Origin: Clostridium fallax
GTDB taxonomy: Bacteria > Bacillota > Clostridia > Clostridiales > Clostridiaceae
Assembly (NCBI RefSeq): GCF_900129365.1
Contig: NZ_FQVM01000023.1
Location: 1-41,299 of the forward strand
Direction: 5' to 3'
Length of the DNA stretch: 41,299 nucleotides
Below are positions 25,920 through 35,017 of the stretch, piece by piece. Both the position numbers and the translations under genes were made by a program. The number at the start of each line of letters is the position of its first letter. The first letter of the stretch is position 1. The notes below the pieces were generated by a model, which searched no databases, was not told where the DNA came from, and worked only from the letters and a program-made list of their open reading frames with translations.

Positions 25920-26750
25920 TTACTTCTTAACTCCTTTTTTGGTTTTACCTAAACTTTCAAAGTTTCCAAGTATAGCATCTTCTAAATGATTTATATAAAG
26001 ATTTTCTATTTCATCAAATTCTCCTAATCCACGTAAAAATACTTCTACTTTAAAGCCTTCTGCTTCCAGCATATTTTTCCATGAATCTTCATCATCTCCT
26101 GCTATATCATTTTTAGCATGATCTCCTGCTACAAGCATCATTGGTGCTATAAGAACCTTTTTTGCTCCTAGCTTTTTTAATCTTTTAAGTACTTGCTCTG
26201 GACCTGGATATCCTTCAACTGTACCTATTAATATATTCTCCATATCATTATCTATAAGCATACTTTGTAACGCCCAGTAAGCAGTTCCTTGAGGGTGCAT
26301 AGTTCCATGACCTACTAAAACATAGCTTTCACATTCTGGAAGTATATTTTTTAATACTTTTACAAAGTTAGTATAATCTTTAACTCTTTCTTCTTCTCCC
26401 TCAAAATATAATAAAGGTCTTGCAAGCTTTATTACTTTAAATTTATCTTTATATAAATTATAAACATTTTTTATGTAATCAAATTCTTCTCCACCAATTA
26501 CATGAAGTGGCTCTAATATAACTTCGTCATATCCTTTTTCATATAATTTTTCTAGCATTTCTTCTGGAGTTTCAACTTTTATTCCATTATTTTTCACAAG
26601 TCTTTTTATTATTATATGGGATGTAAATGCTCTAAAAACTTCATAATCTTTAAACTTGCTTCTTATTTTATTCTCAACTTTTACAATTGTTTTTTCTAAA
26701 GTATCTAAATGAGTTGTTCCAAAACTCACTACTAATATAGCTTTTTTCAT
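25920..26750 (-). CDS. cbiK: Sirohydrochlorin cobaltochelatase
   Basis: It inserts cobalt(II) into sirohydrochlorin, the first step of the anaerobic branch. The 276-aa protein is the single-chain CbiK type, with metal-binding His148 in VGHGTMHPQG and His211 in AGDHAKNDIAGDDEDSWK, plus SFGTTHLDTLEKTI at the N terminus. It has no visible signal peptide, so it is cytoplasmic, unlike some periplasmic CbiK homologues. A 121-base gap to cbiP, without a clear terminator, precedes it. Confidence 0.94.
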   Translation of the reverse strand: MKKAILVVSFGTTHLDTLEKTIVKVENKIRSKFKDYEVFRAFTSHIIIKRLVKNNGIKVETPEEMLEKLYEKGYDEVILEPLHVIGGEEFDYIKNVYNLYKDKFKVIKLARPLLYFEGEEERVKDYTNFVKVLKNILPECESYVLVGHGTMHPQGTAYWALQSMLIDNDMENILIGTVEGYPGPEQVLKRLKKLGAKKVLIAPMMLVAGDHAKNDIAGDDEDSWKNMLEAEGFKVEVFLRGLGEFDEIENLYINHLEDAILGNFESLGKTKKGVKK

Positions 26751-26871
26751 TTAAATAAATCCTCCATTAACTATCTTTATTTTATTATTTATCAAAATCT
26801 AAATCTACAAAAATCTCTTTACTTCAATATAAATATATAATCTAGGAATTACATACATAAATCATAAAACT

Positions 26872-28374
26872 TTACAAACCAATAATCTGTCTTAATTTCT
26901 CTATATCAATATTTTCTTCAAAAAGCTTTGCTAGTTTATCATACTGATCATTTTTATATTTATCATAATCTTCTATTTTTTCATTAGAATCATTATTAAT
27001 TTTATAAAAACTTTTTAAGTCTTTAGTAAATGCTTCATTAAATTCTAAAGAGTCAAATACTCCATGAAGATAAGTTCCAAATACAGTAAAATCTTTACTA
27101 CAAAGTCCTACAATCTCTCCATCTTCTGATTCTATAAATATATTTGAATTTTTTCCTATATCACTTATACCATTATGAATTTCATATCCTTTAACAGTTT
27201 TATCAAAGGAATCTTTCATAAATGAACCCTTTGTTTTAATCTTTCCTATAGTTTGCTTTGTAGTTTTCTCTTTATTAAATATTGTATTTATATCTAAAAA
27301 TCCAAAACCTTCTTCCTCTTCATTCTCTCCTTCTTCTAACCCTAAAGGATCTGATATTTTATTACCAAGAATTTGATATCCACCACATATTCCAAAAATT
27401 ATAGTTCCTTTATCCTTTAATTCTTTTATTTCTTCAAATAATCCACTTTCCTTTAGCCATCTTAAATCTGCTATAGTATTTTTTGTTCCTGGAATAATTA
27501 TTATATGAGGATTTTTCATATCCTTTTTAGTTTTTATATATCTTATATTTATACCTTGTACCCTATTTAATGAATTAAAATCAGTAAAATTCGACATATG
27601 AGGAAGTCTTATTATCCCAATATCTACAGTATTTTCTTTTACATTGTTATTTATCTTATCTGTTACTCCATCCTCATCTTCAATATCTAATTGGAAATAA
27701 GGCATAGCACCTAAAACTGGTATTTTTATTATATCTTCTAATTGCTTCATAGCAGGTTTAAAGTATTCTACATTTCCTCTAAACTTATTTATTATTACTC
27801 CTTTTACTCTATTTCTTTCATCTTCATTAAGAAGCATTAATGTACCTACTATTGATGCAAATACACCGCCTCTATCTATATCTGAAACTAAAATAACTGG
27901 AGCATCTGCCATCTTTGCAGTATGAGTATTTCCAATATCATTATCTTTTAAATTTATTTCCGCACAACTACCAGAGCCTTCCAAAACAACAAGTTCATAA
28001 TTATTTGATACTTTTTCGTAGGTTTTTTTAACCTTTTCCCTTAGTTCTTCTGTTAAGGTTCTATACTTATAAGAGTCTATATTACAGTAAACTTTTCCAT
28101 TAACTATTACTTGAGTTTTTGAGTTACCTGCTGGCTTTAAAAGTATTGGATTCATATCTACATGAGGAATTAGCTTACAAGCTTCAGCTTGCACAACTTG
28201 AGCTCTTCCCATCTCTAACCCTTCTTCTGTAACAAAGGAATTAAGAGATATATTTAAGGCTTTAAAAGGAACTGTTTTAATATCTTTATTAGTAAAATAC
28301 CTACATATAGCACTAGATACTGTACTTTTTCCAACTCCAGATGCTGTTCCTAAAAGCATTATATTTTTTGCCAT
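26872..28374 (-). CDS. cbiP: Cobyric acid synthase
   Basis: It amidates the b, d, e and g side chains of adenosylcobyrinate a,c-diamide. The 500-aa protein has the P-loop GTASGVGKSTVSSAI near residue 8, RAQVVQAEAC, MNPILLKPAGNSKTQVIVNG, VLEGSGSCAEINL and DIDRGGVFASIVGTL. The amidotransferase Cys lies in FGICGGYQILG (about 327-337) and the His in YLHGVFDS. GGAGGATGTT before the ATG is strong. It follows the COG2102 gene by 18 bases. Confidence 0.96.
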   Translation of the reverse strand: MAKNIMLLGTASGVGKSTVSSAICRYFTNKDIKTVPFKALNISLNSFVTEEGLEMGRAQVVQAEACKLIPHVDMNPILLKPAGNSKTQVIVNGKVYCNIDSYKYRTLTEELREKVKKTYEKVSNNYELVVLEGSGSCAEINLKDNDIGNTHTAKMADAPVILVSDIDRGGVFASIVGTLMLLNEDERNRVKGVIINKFRGNVEYFKPAMKQLEDIIKIPVLGAMPYFQLDIEDEDGVTDKINNNVKENTVDIGIIRLPHMSNFTDFNSLNRVQGINIRYIKTKKDMKNPHIIIIPGTKNTIADLRWLKESGLFEEIKELKDKGTIIFGICGGYQILGNKISDPLGLEEGENEEEEGFGFLDINTIFNKEKTTKQTIGKIKTKGSFMKDSFDKTVKGYEIHNGISDIGKNSNIFIESEDGEIVGLCSKDFTVFGTYLHGVFDSLEFNEAFTKDLKSFYKINNDSNEKIEDYDKYKNDQYDKLAKLFEENIDIEKLRQIIGL

Positions 28375-28392
28375 AACATCCTCCTAAAATCA

Positions 28393-29040
28393 TTATTCTA
28401 TATTTAAATATCCATATCCATTCAAAATTATATTTTCTTTAAGCTTATAATTTATTTTTTCATTAAAAATAGGTCCATCATATACAAAGGTATGATATTC
28501 TCCATTTTCTCCACAAGGGTCTGCTCCCTTTTCTTTAATGTTATTTACTAATTCCTTAGTTAGAGTTTTTCCCAGGAAATTTTCATCTAAAGAATCTAAT
28601 CTAACTTTTTTTATAACAGTTTTAAATCCACTTTCTATAAATTCATAAGTTAAACTCTCTCTATTTTCTTGCCATAAAGGAAAAATCTCCTTAAGATTAG
28701 CTTCTTTGCATCTTTTAGTACACCATTCTCTATGAGAATCTATATCTATATCTCCAAATACACAGGATTCTGCTCCTAACTCTTTTCCTTTTATTAAGGT
28801 TTCTGTAAAGACAGCTTCATAATCATCCCCCTTAGAATCTGCTAATAATAGAGGAACCCCTAAAGACTTAGATACCTTTTCTAAAAGAGTTAGAGGCACT
28901 TCATGAAACCATGAATTTTTTTTATCCTTGTCTACTGTTACAAGTAATGCTAAAGGAGTATGACCTTCTTTTATCATTCTATACAAAGCTAAGGTACTAT
29001 CTTTTCCACAACTATAAGACATAATAAACTTTTTTTTCAC
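28393..29040 (-). CDS. COG2102/DUF71 family adenine-nucleotide alpha hydrolase of the B12 cluster
   Basis: This 215-aa PP-loop protein has the signature SYSCGKDSTLALYRM (residues 8-22), then FGDIDIDSHREWCTKRC near 96 and GENGEYHTFVYDGPIF near 178, shared with diphthine-ammonia ligase. Bacteria have no diphthamide, and comparative genomics has separated a B12-linked subgroup of this family. Its place between cobD and cbiP, with 1- and 18-base spacing, puts it in that subgroup. It probably uses ATP to adenylate and amidate a substrate in corrinoid assembly or salvage. The exact reaction is unknown. Confidence 0.85.
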   Translation of the reverse strand: MKKKFIMSYSCGKDSTLALYRMIKEGHTPLALLVTVDKDKKNSWFHEVPLTLLEKVSKSLGVPLLLADSKGDDYEAVFTETLIKGKELGAESCVFGDIDIDSHREWCTKRCKEANLKEIFPLWQENRESLTYEFIESGFKTVIKKVRLDSLDENFLGKTLTKELVNNIKEKGADPCGENGEYHTFVYDGPIFNEKINYKLKENIILNGYGYLNIE

Positions 29041-29041
29041 T

Positions 29042-30118
29042 TTATTTTGCCTCCATTATCCTTTTTAAATTTGCAGTAAGAATATCATTTTCTTCTCTTG
29101 TTCTAACTGCTACTCTATAATAATTATCACTTAAACTTTTATAATTACCACATCTTCTTATAACTATATTTTCTTTAAGCAGTTCATCATATAAATTTAT
29201 ATCATTATTTACTTTAAACATAATAAAATTAACTGCTGGTTTTAGCGGTTCTATTTTATCTATACTTTTTAAATTTGTGTATAAATACTCCTTTTCATAA
29301 TCTATAAAATCTATTGTTTTCTCTATGTAATCTTTCTCTTTAAGAGCAACTACTAATCCATCACAGGCAATAGTATTTATTGACCATGGTACTGTTATTT
29401 TATTTATTTTATTTAAAAAATCATTATTTTTTGAATATCCATAGCCAATTCTTATTCCTGGAACTGCAAAAAACTTAGTTGCAGACTTTATTACTATAAG
29501 ATTTTTAAAGTTTTCACATTGATCTAAAACTGAATATTCTTGTCCATTTTTTACAAAATCTAAAAAAGACTCATCTACTACAACATAAACACTTTTCTCT
29601 TCTGCTTTTTTTAGCACCTTTTCTATAAAACTTTTCTCTGTTAAAACTCCCGTTGGATTGTTAGGATTACATATAAATAAAATATCTATATCCTCATTTA
29701 TTTTATTTAAAAAATCTTCTTCTAAATGAAAATTATTTTCCTTATTTAAAAAGTAATATTGAACATTACAATCTACACTTTTACAAGCATCTTCATATTC
29801 TGAAAAAGTAGGTGCAGGTATTAATGCTTTCTTGGGTTTTATTGCTCTTGTTACATTAAATATAACCTCTGCTGCACCATTTCCTAAAATTAAGTTTTCT
29901 AAATCTAAATTATCATAATCACATATAGCCTTTTTAACTTCATAATAGGTTATATCTGGATATTTTGTTATTTTATCTATAGCCTTAATCATTGCAGCCC
30001 TTACATTTTCACACAATCCTAAAGGATTAATATTTGCAGAAAAATCCTTAAGTTCACTTCCTTTTATCCCTAAAGTTCTTCCTATTTCATAAACATTACC
30101 ACCATGAGTATAAGTCAT
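29042..30118 (-). CDS. cobD: Threonine-phosphate decarboxylase-like PLP enzyme
   Basis: It makes (R)-1-amino-2-propanol phosphate for the corrin side chain. The 358-aa fold type I protein resembles histidinol-phosphate aminotransferase, as CobD does: FSANINPLGLCENVR near residue 25, GNGAAEVIFNVTRA near 79, CNPNNPTGVL near 151 and the PLP lysine in IKSATKFFAVPGIRIGYG (about 209-226). Context separates it from HisC. Its start overlaps the cbiB stop by 4 bases, pairing it with the enzyme that uses its product. No threonine kinase (PduX) gene is in the window. Confidence 0.9.
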   Translation of the reverse strand: MTYTHGGNVYEIGRTLGIKGSELKDFSANINPLGLCENVRAAMIKAIDKITKYPDITYYEVKKAICDYDNLDLENLILGNGAAEVIFNVTRAIKPKKALIPAPTFSEYEDACKSVDCNVQYYFLNKENNFHLEEDFLNKINEDIDILFICNPNNPTGVLTEKSFIEKVLKKAEEKSVYVVVDESFLDFVKNGQEYSVLDQCENFKNLIVIKSATKFFAVPGIRIGYGYSKNNDFLNKINKITVPWSINTIACDGLVVALKEKDYIEKTIDFIDYEKEYLYTNLKSIDKIEPLKPAVNFIMFKVNNDINLYDELLKENIVIRRCGNYKSLSDNYYRVAVRTREENDILTANLKRIMEAK

Positions 30119-31065
30119 TTTAAAATTCCTCCTACTAATAAATTAAGTAATAAAGCTACCACTAATCCTAATGTAGCTGTTACATAAAGAATCTTTGATA
30201 CATCATATACATGGTGTATTTCAATCTCATTAATATTATCTCCAATAGTAGGTTTAACTACTGGCTTTCCAAAATAATAGTTTGTACCTCCAAGCATAAG
30301 TCCTAAAGCACCAGCTACTGCAGCCTCTGGATGGGCACTATTTGGACTAGAATGATTTTTTCTATCTCTTTTGTATATTTTATAACTATTTTTCCCATCT
30401 AAACCTAGTATGTAAGAAGCTATTATTATTAATATTCCTGTAATTCTAGCTGGAATTAAATTAAATAAATCATCAAGTTTTGCTGCTACAAATCCAAAAT
30501 CCTTATATTTGTCATTTTTATATCCAAACATAGAATCCATAGTATTTACTGCTTTATACGCCACACCTAAAGGAGCTCCTCCAAGCCCTATAAAGATTAA
30601 AGGTGCTATAATTCCATCAGACATATTTTCTCCAATAGTTTCAACTACTGCCTTTAATATTCCCCTTTTATCTAAAGATTCAGTATCTCTTCCTACAATA
30701 AATGAAAGCTGTTTTCTTGCTGCTTCTATATCATCATTTATAATATATTTAATCACCTTAAATCCCTCTGTCTTTAAACCTTTTGTTGATATACAAAAAT
30801 ATATTAGAATTGATGAAATTCCTATAAATAAAAATTCATTAATGCCATAAATCCACTTTAAAAAGAAAAATGGTATTATAAAGGATACTAAAACTACAAT
30901 AACCCAAGTAACTCCACCTGCAAACTTTAAATAATTTTTAAATATTTTTCTATTTATTTTCTCTATAAAAGCTGCAAAATTTCCTATTATTCTTACAGGA
31001 TGAAGAGGATTATTAGGTTCACCAATTATTAAATCTAATATAAATCCTATTATTATTTCTATCAT
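30115..31065 (-). CDS. cbiB: Adenosylcobinamide-phosphate synthase
   Basis: This membrane enzyme joins aminopropanol phosphate to adenosylcobyric acid. The 316-aa protein has several membrane segments and the CbiB motifs DLIIGEPNNPLHPVRIIGN (12-30), ETIGENMSDGIIAPLIF (about 142-158), YKAVNTMDSMFGYKN and SPNSAHPEAAVAGALG, with GGTNYYFG near the end. It follows cobC by 2 bases and overlaps cobD. Confidence 0.94.
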   Translation of the reverse strand: MIEIIIGFILDLIIGEPNNPLHPVRIIGNFAAFIEKINRKIFKNYLKFAGGVTWVIVVLVSFIIPFFFLKWIYGINEFLFIGISSILIYFCISTKGLKTEGFKVIKYIINDDIEAARKQLSFIVGRDTESLDKRGILKAVVETIGENMSDGIIAPLIFIGLGGAPLGVAYKAVNTMDSMFGYKNDKYKDFGFVAAKLDDLFNLIPARITGILIIIASYILGLDGKNSYKIYKRDRKNHSSPNSAHPEAAVAGALGLMLGGTNYYFGKPVVKPTIGDNINEIEIHHVYDVSKILYVTATLGLVVALLLNLLVGGILK

Positions 31066-31067
31066 TT

Positions 31068-31685
31068 TTATCCTCTCTCTTTTGGTATATTATTTAAAAT
31101 CTTAATTTTTATATTATCTTTTTCAAAAATTACCTCTGTTTCATAACCAAAGCCACATTTAGGTTGAAGACTATAAAAGTTCCCTTCCACTTCTCCAAAT
31201 ATTTCAAGCAAAGTCCCTATAGTACCTCCATGGCATAAAATCAAAGCAGATTCTATATTTTCTTCATCTAATTTCTTTAAAAATTTAGTAAATGCCTTAG
31301 ATATTCTAACTCTATAATTTTTTTTATTTTCTCCATTAGGACAAGAAACCTCTCCATCAATGTCTTCAATCCACTTTACATAAGAAATATCTTCTTTTAA
31401 CATTTCATAAGATTTCATTTCAAAATCACCAAAATCATATTCCCAAAATTCATTTATTTTTTCATAAACTTCTTTTCCATAAATAATTTCAAAGGTTTCA
31501 TTTGCTCTTTTAGCCCCACTTGTATAGTATTTACTATACTTTGGATATGATTTAACTTGTAAAATCTCTTTTAGTTCTTTCTTTCCATTATCGCTTAAAG
31601 ATAAATCTGATTTTCCACAGTATAATCTTTTTTCATTTGCTTCTGTTTTTCCATGTCTTATAAAGGATATTTTAAAATTATTCAT
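31068..31685 (-). CDS. cobC: Alpha-ribazole-5'-phosphate phosphatase (histidine phosphatase family)
   Basis: It removes the phosphate from alpha-ribazole phosphate or adenosylcobalamin phosphate. The 205-aa protein has the phosphohistidine motif FIRHGKTEANEKRLYCGKSD (9-28), EFWEYDFGDFEM near 78 and the second catalytic His in ILCHGGTIGTLLE near 147. Sequence alone cannot exclude another histidine phosphatase, but its position inside the cob cluster supports CobC. It overlaps the small CobU-like gene by 8 bases. Confidence 0.9.
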   Translation of the reverse strand: MNNFKISFIRHGKTEANEKRLYCGKSDLSLSDNGKKELKEILQVKSYPKYSKYYTSGAKRANETFEIIYGKEVYEKINEFWEYDFGDFEMKSYEMLKEDISYVKWIEDIDGEVSCPNGENKKNYRVRISKAFTKFLKKLDEENIESALILCHGGTIGTLLEIFGEVEGNFYSLQPKCGFGYETEVIFEKDNIKIKILNNIPKERG

Positions 31686-32058
31686 CTTTAATCACCTTAC
31701 CAATTCCAAAAAACACCCTATAAACCTTATCTGAATTTTTTGTAATCCATTGAAGACACTTTCCCGTACTTTCTCTCCAAATTCTTTCTGTTTTATCTAT
31801 AGGCACAACTCCTGATGATATATCATCACAAATTACTATTTTATCCTTTAACTCTTCTTTATGACTTTTTAAAATATCTAAAGGTGACATTCCTAAAGAA
31901 ATTGCTTTATATGTAAATTCTTCTAAATTATAAATAATTTTTTTATCTAATTTTATATTCTCATCTTTACAAAAATAAACATCATCTTTAGTTAAACCAA
32001 ACTCTTCTAATACAAAATCTAACTTTCCATTGAAGGATCCACCAAAAACTAATATCAT
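31678..32058 (-). CDS. Shortened CobU-like protein with degenerate P-loop
   Basis: This 126-aa protein aligns by eye with both ends of CobU. It starts MILVFGGSFNGKLD, where CobU has GGxxSGKS, so the P-loop Ser/Thr after Lys is lost. It ends with DDISSGVVPIDKTERIWRES, TGKCLQ and FGIGKVIK, the canonical CobU C terminus. The middle of CobU, with the guanylylated-His segment, is missing (usual length about 180). A full-length CobU with the opposite pattern lies at 33118. It is tightly linked to cobC, so it is expressed with the pathway. It may be a regulatory or structural partner, or a decaying duplicate. Confidence 0.8.
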   Translation of the reverse strand: MILVFGGSFNGKLDFVLEEFGLTKDDVYFCKDENIKLDKKIIYNLEEFTYKAISLGMSPLDILKSHKEELKDKIVICDDISSGVVPIDKTERIWRESTGKCLQWITKNSDKVYRVFFGIGKVIKDE

Positions 32059-32165
32059 AATTTCTCCTTTTCTCTATACTTACAATAAATAGATTCATTT
32101 TAGTTTTATTTAAAATTCCTAATTCAAATTTCATCTTTATATCTTATTTTACTATCAATTATTAA

Positions 32166-32921
32166 TTACATAATTGATAGTAATAAAATAGATAAAGCTT
32201 CTCCTATAACAAGTCCATATCCTGCTACGTCTCCATTTATTCCACCTAATTCTTTATAAGCGTTTCTTACAAAAATCATAACTATTCCTATTAAAATTCC
32301 TATAAATAAAATTCCCTTTACTCCCATAATAAAAATTAAAAATATTGATGCTATAATTCCAAATACTTCTATTAATAATCTTTCTTTTTTTCCTATATCT
32401 TTTACAAAAAAAGCTACTAAAGAACTTTCCTTTAAAATAGGCATTTTTGCCATAATTAAAGCCATCATTGTTCTTATTAAAATAGGAATTAATATTAAAG
32501 CTTCCATATTAGAGTTTTTAATAAGTAAAGTTCCCATAGCTGAGTATTCTACTATAAAAATAAGTCCAAGACATATTACTGCAAAGGCACCGGTATGAGA
32601 ATCCTTTAATATTCTAAGTTTTTCTTCTCTATTTCTTCTTGATAAAAGAGCATCACAAATATCCATATATCCATCTAGATGTAAAAAACCTGTTACTATA
32701 TGAGGCAAAAACATCATAGCTGCAGTAAAAATCATAACTGGAGTATTTACAAAAAGTAATATTTTAAATAATAAATACCATAAAAGTCCTATAACTAGTC
32801 CTACTAAAGGATAAAATGTTAATATGTACTTTGCTCCATCATCATCCCAAGGATTAAAAGGTAAAGGTATTATGGTAAACATACTAAAGGACATAAAAAA
32901 TCCTTTTATATAATTTTTCAT
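32166..32921 (-). CDS. cobS: Adenosylcobinamide-GDP ribazoletransferase
   Basis: This membrane enzyme joins alpha-ribazole (phosphate) to adenosylcobinamide-GDP. The 251-aa protein has about six to seven membrane segments and the CobS pattern: FFMSFSMFTIIPLP near the start, HLDGYMDICDALLSRRNREEKLRILKDSHTGAFAV near 76 with its metal-binding acidic residues, and GGINGDVAGYGLVIGEALSILLL near the end. It is separated from cobU by 196 bases and from the CobU-like gene by about 107 bases. No clear terminator lies in either gap. Confidence 0.94.
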   Translation of the reverse strand: MKNYIKGFFMSFSMFTIIPLPFNPWDDDGAKYILTFYPLVGLVIGLLWYLLFKILLFVNTPVMIFTAAMMFLPHIVTGFLHLDGYMDICDALLSRRNREEKLRILKDSHTGAFAVICLGLIFIVEYSAMGTLLIKNSNMEALILIPILIRTMMALIMAKMPILKESSLVAFFVKDIGKKERLLIEVFGIIASIFLIFIMGVKGILFIGILIGIVMIFVRNAYKELGGINGDVAGYGLVIGEALSILLLSIM

Positions 32922-33117
32922 GACATCCCTTCTTTTCTTAGTTTAATTTTTAATATCTTATTAAGGATTGTTAAAAATTGAACTTTATATATTATAAAGA
33001 TTTATTTTTAGCATTCTTACATTTTTCTAAGGTATAATATTAAATTAATCTTCACATATATTTATTTCTATCCTTAATTTAAATATTGTCTTGAGATTTT
33101 TATAAAAATCTTTGAAA

Positions 33118-33651
33118 TTATTTATGGTAAGTTATATTGCTAAAATTACATTCAATAACCTTATTGCAAACTTTAGCTAGTTCTATATTAATAGAAGCTA
33201 ATTCTTTTCTAAACTCATCAGTAAACTCATCAAATCTTTTAGCCTCTGAAAATATATAATCTGATACAACTATAGTATTACTGCAAATTTCAAGTATTTC
33301 TATAACCCCTTTAGATATATACTTAGCCCAATCTTTTTCTTTAAGGTCTTTAGATTCCTTCGAAAACATCTCACTACATAATAAGGATGTTATACAATCT
33401 ATTAAAACTACATCATTACTTTTTACAGTATCTTTTAAATCACCTATATTAGTTGACTTTTCTATTGTAATAAAACCATATCCTTCTCTTTCTTTTATAT
33501 GATTTTCTATTCTTTTTCTATCCTCCTCATCAAAAGGAGTCATTGTAGCTATGTAATAAAGCTTCCCATCTTTTTCTTCTAATTTCTTTGCAAGATTTTG
33601 AGCATATAAAGACTTTCCACTTTTACTTCCTCCAATTATTAAGTAACTCAT
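33118..33651 (-). CDS. cobU: Adenosylcobinamide kinase / adenosylcobinamide-phosphate guanylyltransferase, divergent C terminus
   Basis: It phosphorylates adenosylcobinamide and then transfers GMP to it. From ATG 33651 the protein is 177 aa with the P-loop IIGGSKSGKSLYAQNLA (5-21), YIATMTPFDEEDRKRIENHI with the His expected to be guanylylated, and VVLIDCITSLL. The usual C-terminal GxGIVP, R..R and Q..GI motifs are absent, replaced by VVSDYIFSEAKRFDEFTDEF. I chose ATG 33651 because GGAGG lies 6 bases before it; the in-frame TTG at 33663 overlaps that site. It follows cobT closely. Confidence 0.88.
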   Translation of the reverse strand: MSYLIIGGSKSGKSLYAQNLAKKLEEKDGKLYYIATMTPFDEEDRKRIENHIKEREGYGFITIEKSTNIGDLKDTVKSNDVVLIDCITSLLCSEMFSKESKDLKEKDWAKYISKGVIEILEICSNTIVVSDYIFSEAKRFDEFTDEFRKELASINIELAKVCNKVIECNFSNITYHK

Positions 33652-33665
33652 AATAGCCTCCAAAT

Positions 33666-34772
33666 TTATACTATATCATCTACAATATAGTTTCTCTTTT
33701 CCCTTACAGGATCTAAATGACTACTAGTCATATTTCCTTCCTCAAAAGTAATCATATTACTCATAATGGCACATGCAGCTTCAACTATAGAAAAAGCTAT
33801 AGGACACCCACTACCCTCTCCTAATCTCATTTTAAGATTTAACATAGGCTCTATATCTATCTCATTCATAATTAAGTTATAACCAACTTCCTGTGAACAA
33901 TGAGAAGTTATAAGATACTTTTTTACTAATGGATTTAATCTAACTGCTACTAAAGCTGCCACTGCTGATATAAAACCATCTATAACTATAGGAATTTTAA
34001 AATAAGCAGCACCTAAAAAAACTCCTGCCATTGCAGCAATATCAAATCCACCTACCTTTGATACTACATCTATACTATCTTTTATATTGGGATTATTTAC
34101 TTTTATTGAATTTTCAACTACATATTTTTTTCTTTCAAAGCCTTCATCAGTAAGACCAGCACCCTTACCTACAGCTTTTTCTACTTTACAACCTGTTAGC
34201 GCCATCATAACAGCACTACTTGTAGTAGTATTTCCAATACCCATCTCTCCAACACCTAAAATATCATAGCCTTCTTTTTTGCTTCTTTCAGCCATTTCAA
34301 CTCCAATTAATATAGCTTTAACAGCTTCATCATAAGTCATAGCAGGCTCTTTATTTATGTTGTTTGTCCCCTTTCTTATCTTTCTATCTATAACCTTTGG
34401 TTCATTAACATCTCCATTTATTCCAACATCAACTACCATAAGGTCAACTCCATAGTGCTTTGCTAATACTCCCACTCCAGTAACACCTTTTGTAAAATTT
34501 ATAGTTTGAGCTAATGTTATATACTGAGGTCCTGAAGCTACCCCTTCACAAATAACACCATTATCACTACTCATTATAATTATTCTTTTTTTATTTATAT
34601 TGTTTTTTACCTTTCCAGTAATTCCAGATAACTGAGCAGCTAAATCTTCAAGCTTTCCTAAGCTACCTAAAGGCTTAGCTAAAGAATCTAATCTTTTTTT
34701 TGCTAGGCTCATTGCACTTTTATCTATATCTTCTATTCCTCTTATTATTTGTTGTAACTTTTTATAACTCAT
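33666..34772 (-). CDS. cobT: Nicotinate-nucleotide--dimethylbenzimidazole phosphoribosyltransferase
   Basis: It makes alpha-ribazole phosphate from nicotinate mononucleotide and a lower-ligand base. The 368-aa protein has LAKPLGSLGKLEDLA (31-45), GVGEMGIGNTTTSSAV (173-188), GGFDIAAMAGVFLGAA (241-256) and the catalytic Glu319 in RLGEGSGCPIA. AAGGAG lies 7 bases before the ATG. It is the first gene after the cobalamin riboswitch and terminator. No dimethylbenzimidazole synthesis gene (bluB or bza) is in the window, so the natural base may be adenine, a cresol or imported. Confidence 0.95.
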   Translation of the reverse strand: MSYKKLQQIIRGIEDIDKSAMSLAKKRLDSLAKPLGSLGKLEDLAAQLSGITGKVKNNINKKRIIIMSSDNGVICEGVASGPQYITLAQTINFTKGVTGVGVLAKHYGVDLMVVDVGINGDVNEPKVIDRKIRKGTNNINKEPAMTYDEAVKAILIGVEMAERSKKEGYDILGVGEMGIGNTTTSSAVMMALTGCKVEKAVGKGAGLTDEGFERKKYVVENSIKVNNPNIKDSIDVVSKVGGFDIAAMAGVFLGAAYFKIPIVIDGFISAVAALVAVRLNPLVKKYLITSHCSQEVGYNLIMNEIDIEPMLNLKMRLGEGSGCPIAFSIVEAACAIMSNMITFEEGNMTSSHLDPVREKRNYIVDDIV

Positions 34773-34941
34773 ATGATTCTCCTTACATATTAGTTAAGCT
34801 TTAAGATAAATATTTAACGTTAAAATTTTAAACATTATTGTATTTGTAAAAATCTCTTAATCTTCATAAATTTAATAATTATGTTTAATTTATGTTGAAA
34901 AACAAATTAAATATTTATTAGATAAAGTTTTTATAATTTTT

Positions 34942-34976
34942 CTAAATAAAAAACATCTTCCAAAATGAAAGATGTA
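34942..34976 (-). terminator. Riboswitch-controlled terminator of the cobalamin operon
   Basis: ACATCTTTC pairs with GGAAGATGT (one G-T pair) and is followed by TTTTTTATTT on the minus strand. It lies 42 bases past the cobalamin aptamer and 170 bases before cobT. It is the likely expression platform: cobalamin binding should favour it and stop transcription. Confidence 0.8.
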
Positions 34977-35017
34977 AATTATATAAAACCTAAATTAATT
35001 TTATAAATTTTATTTAC

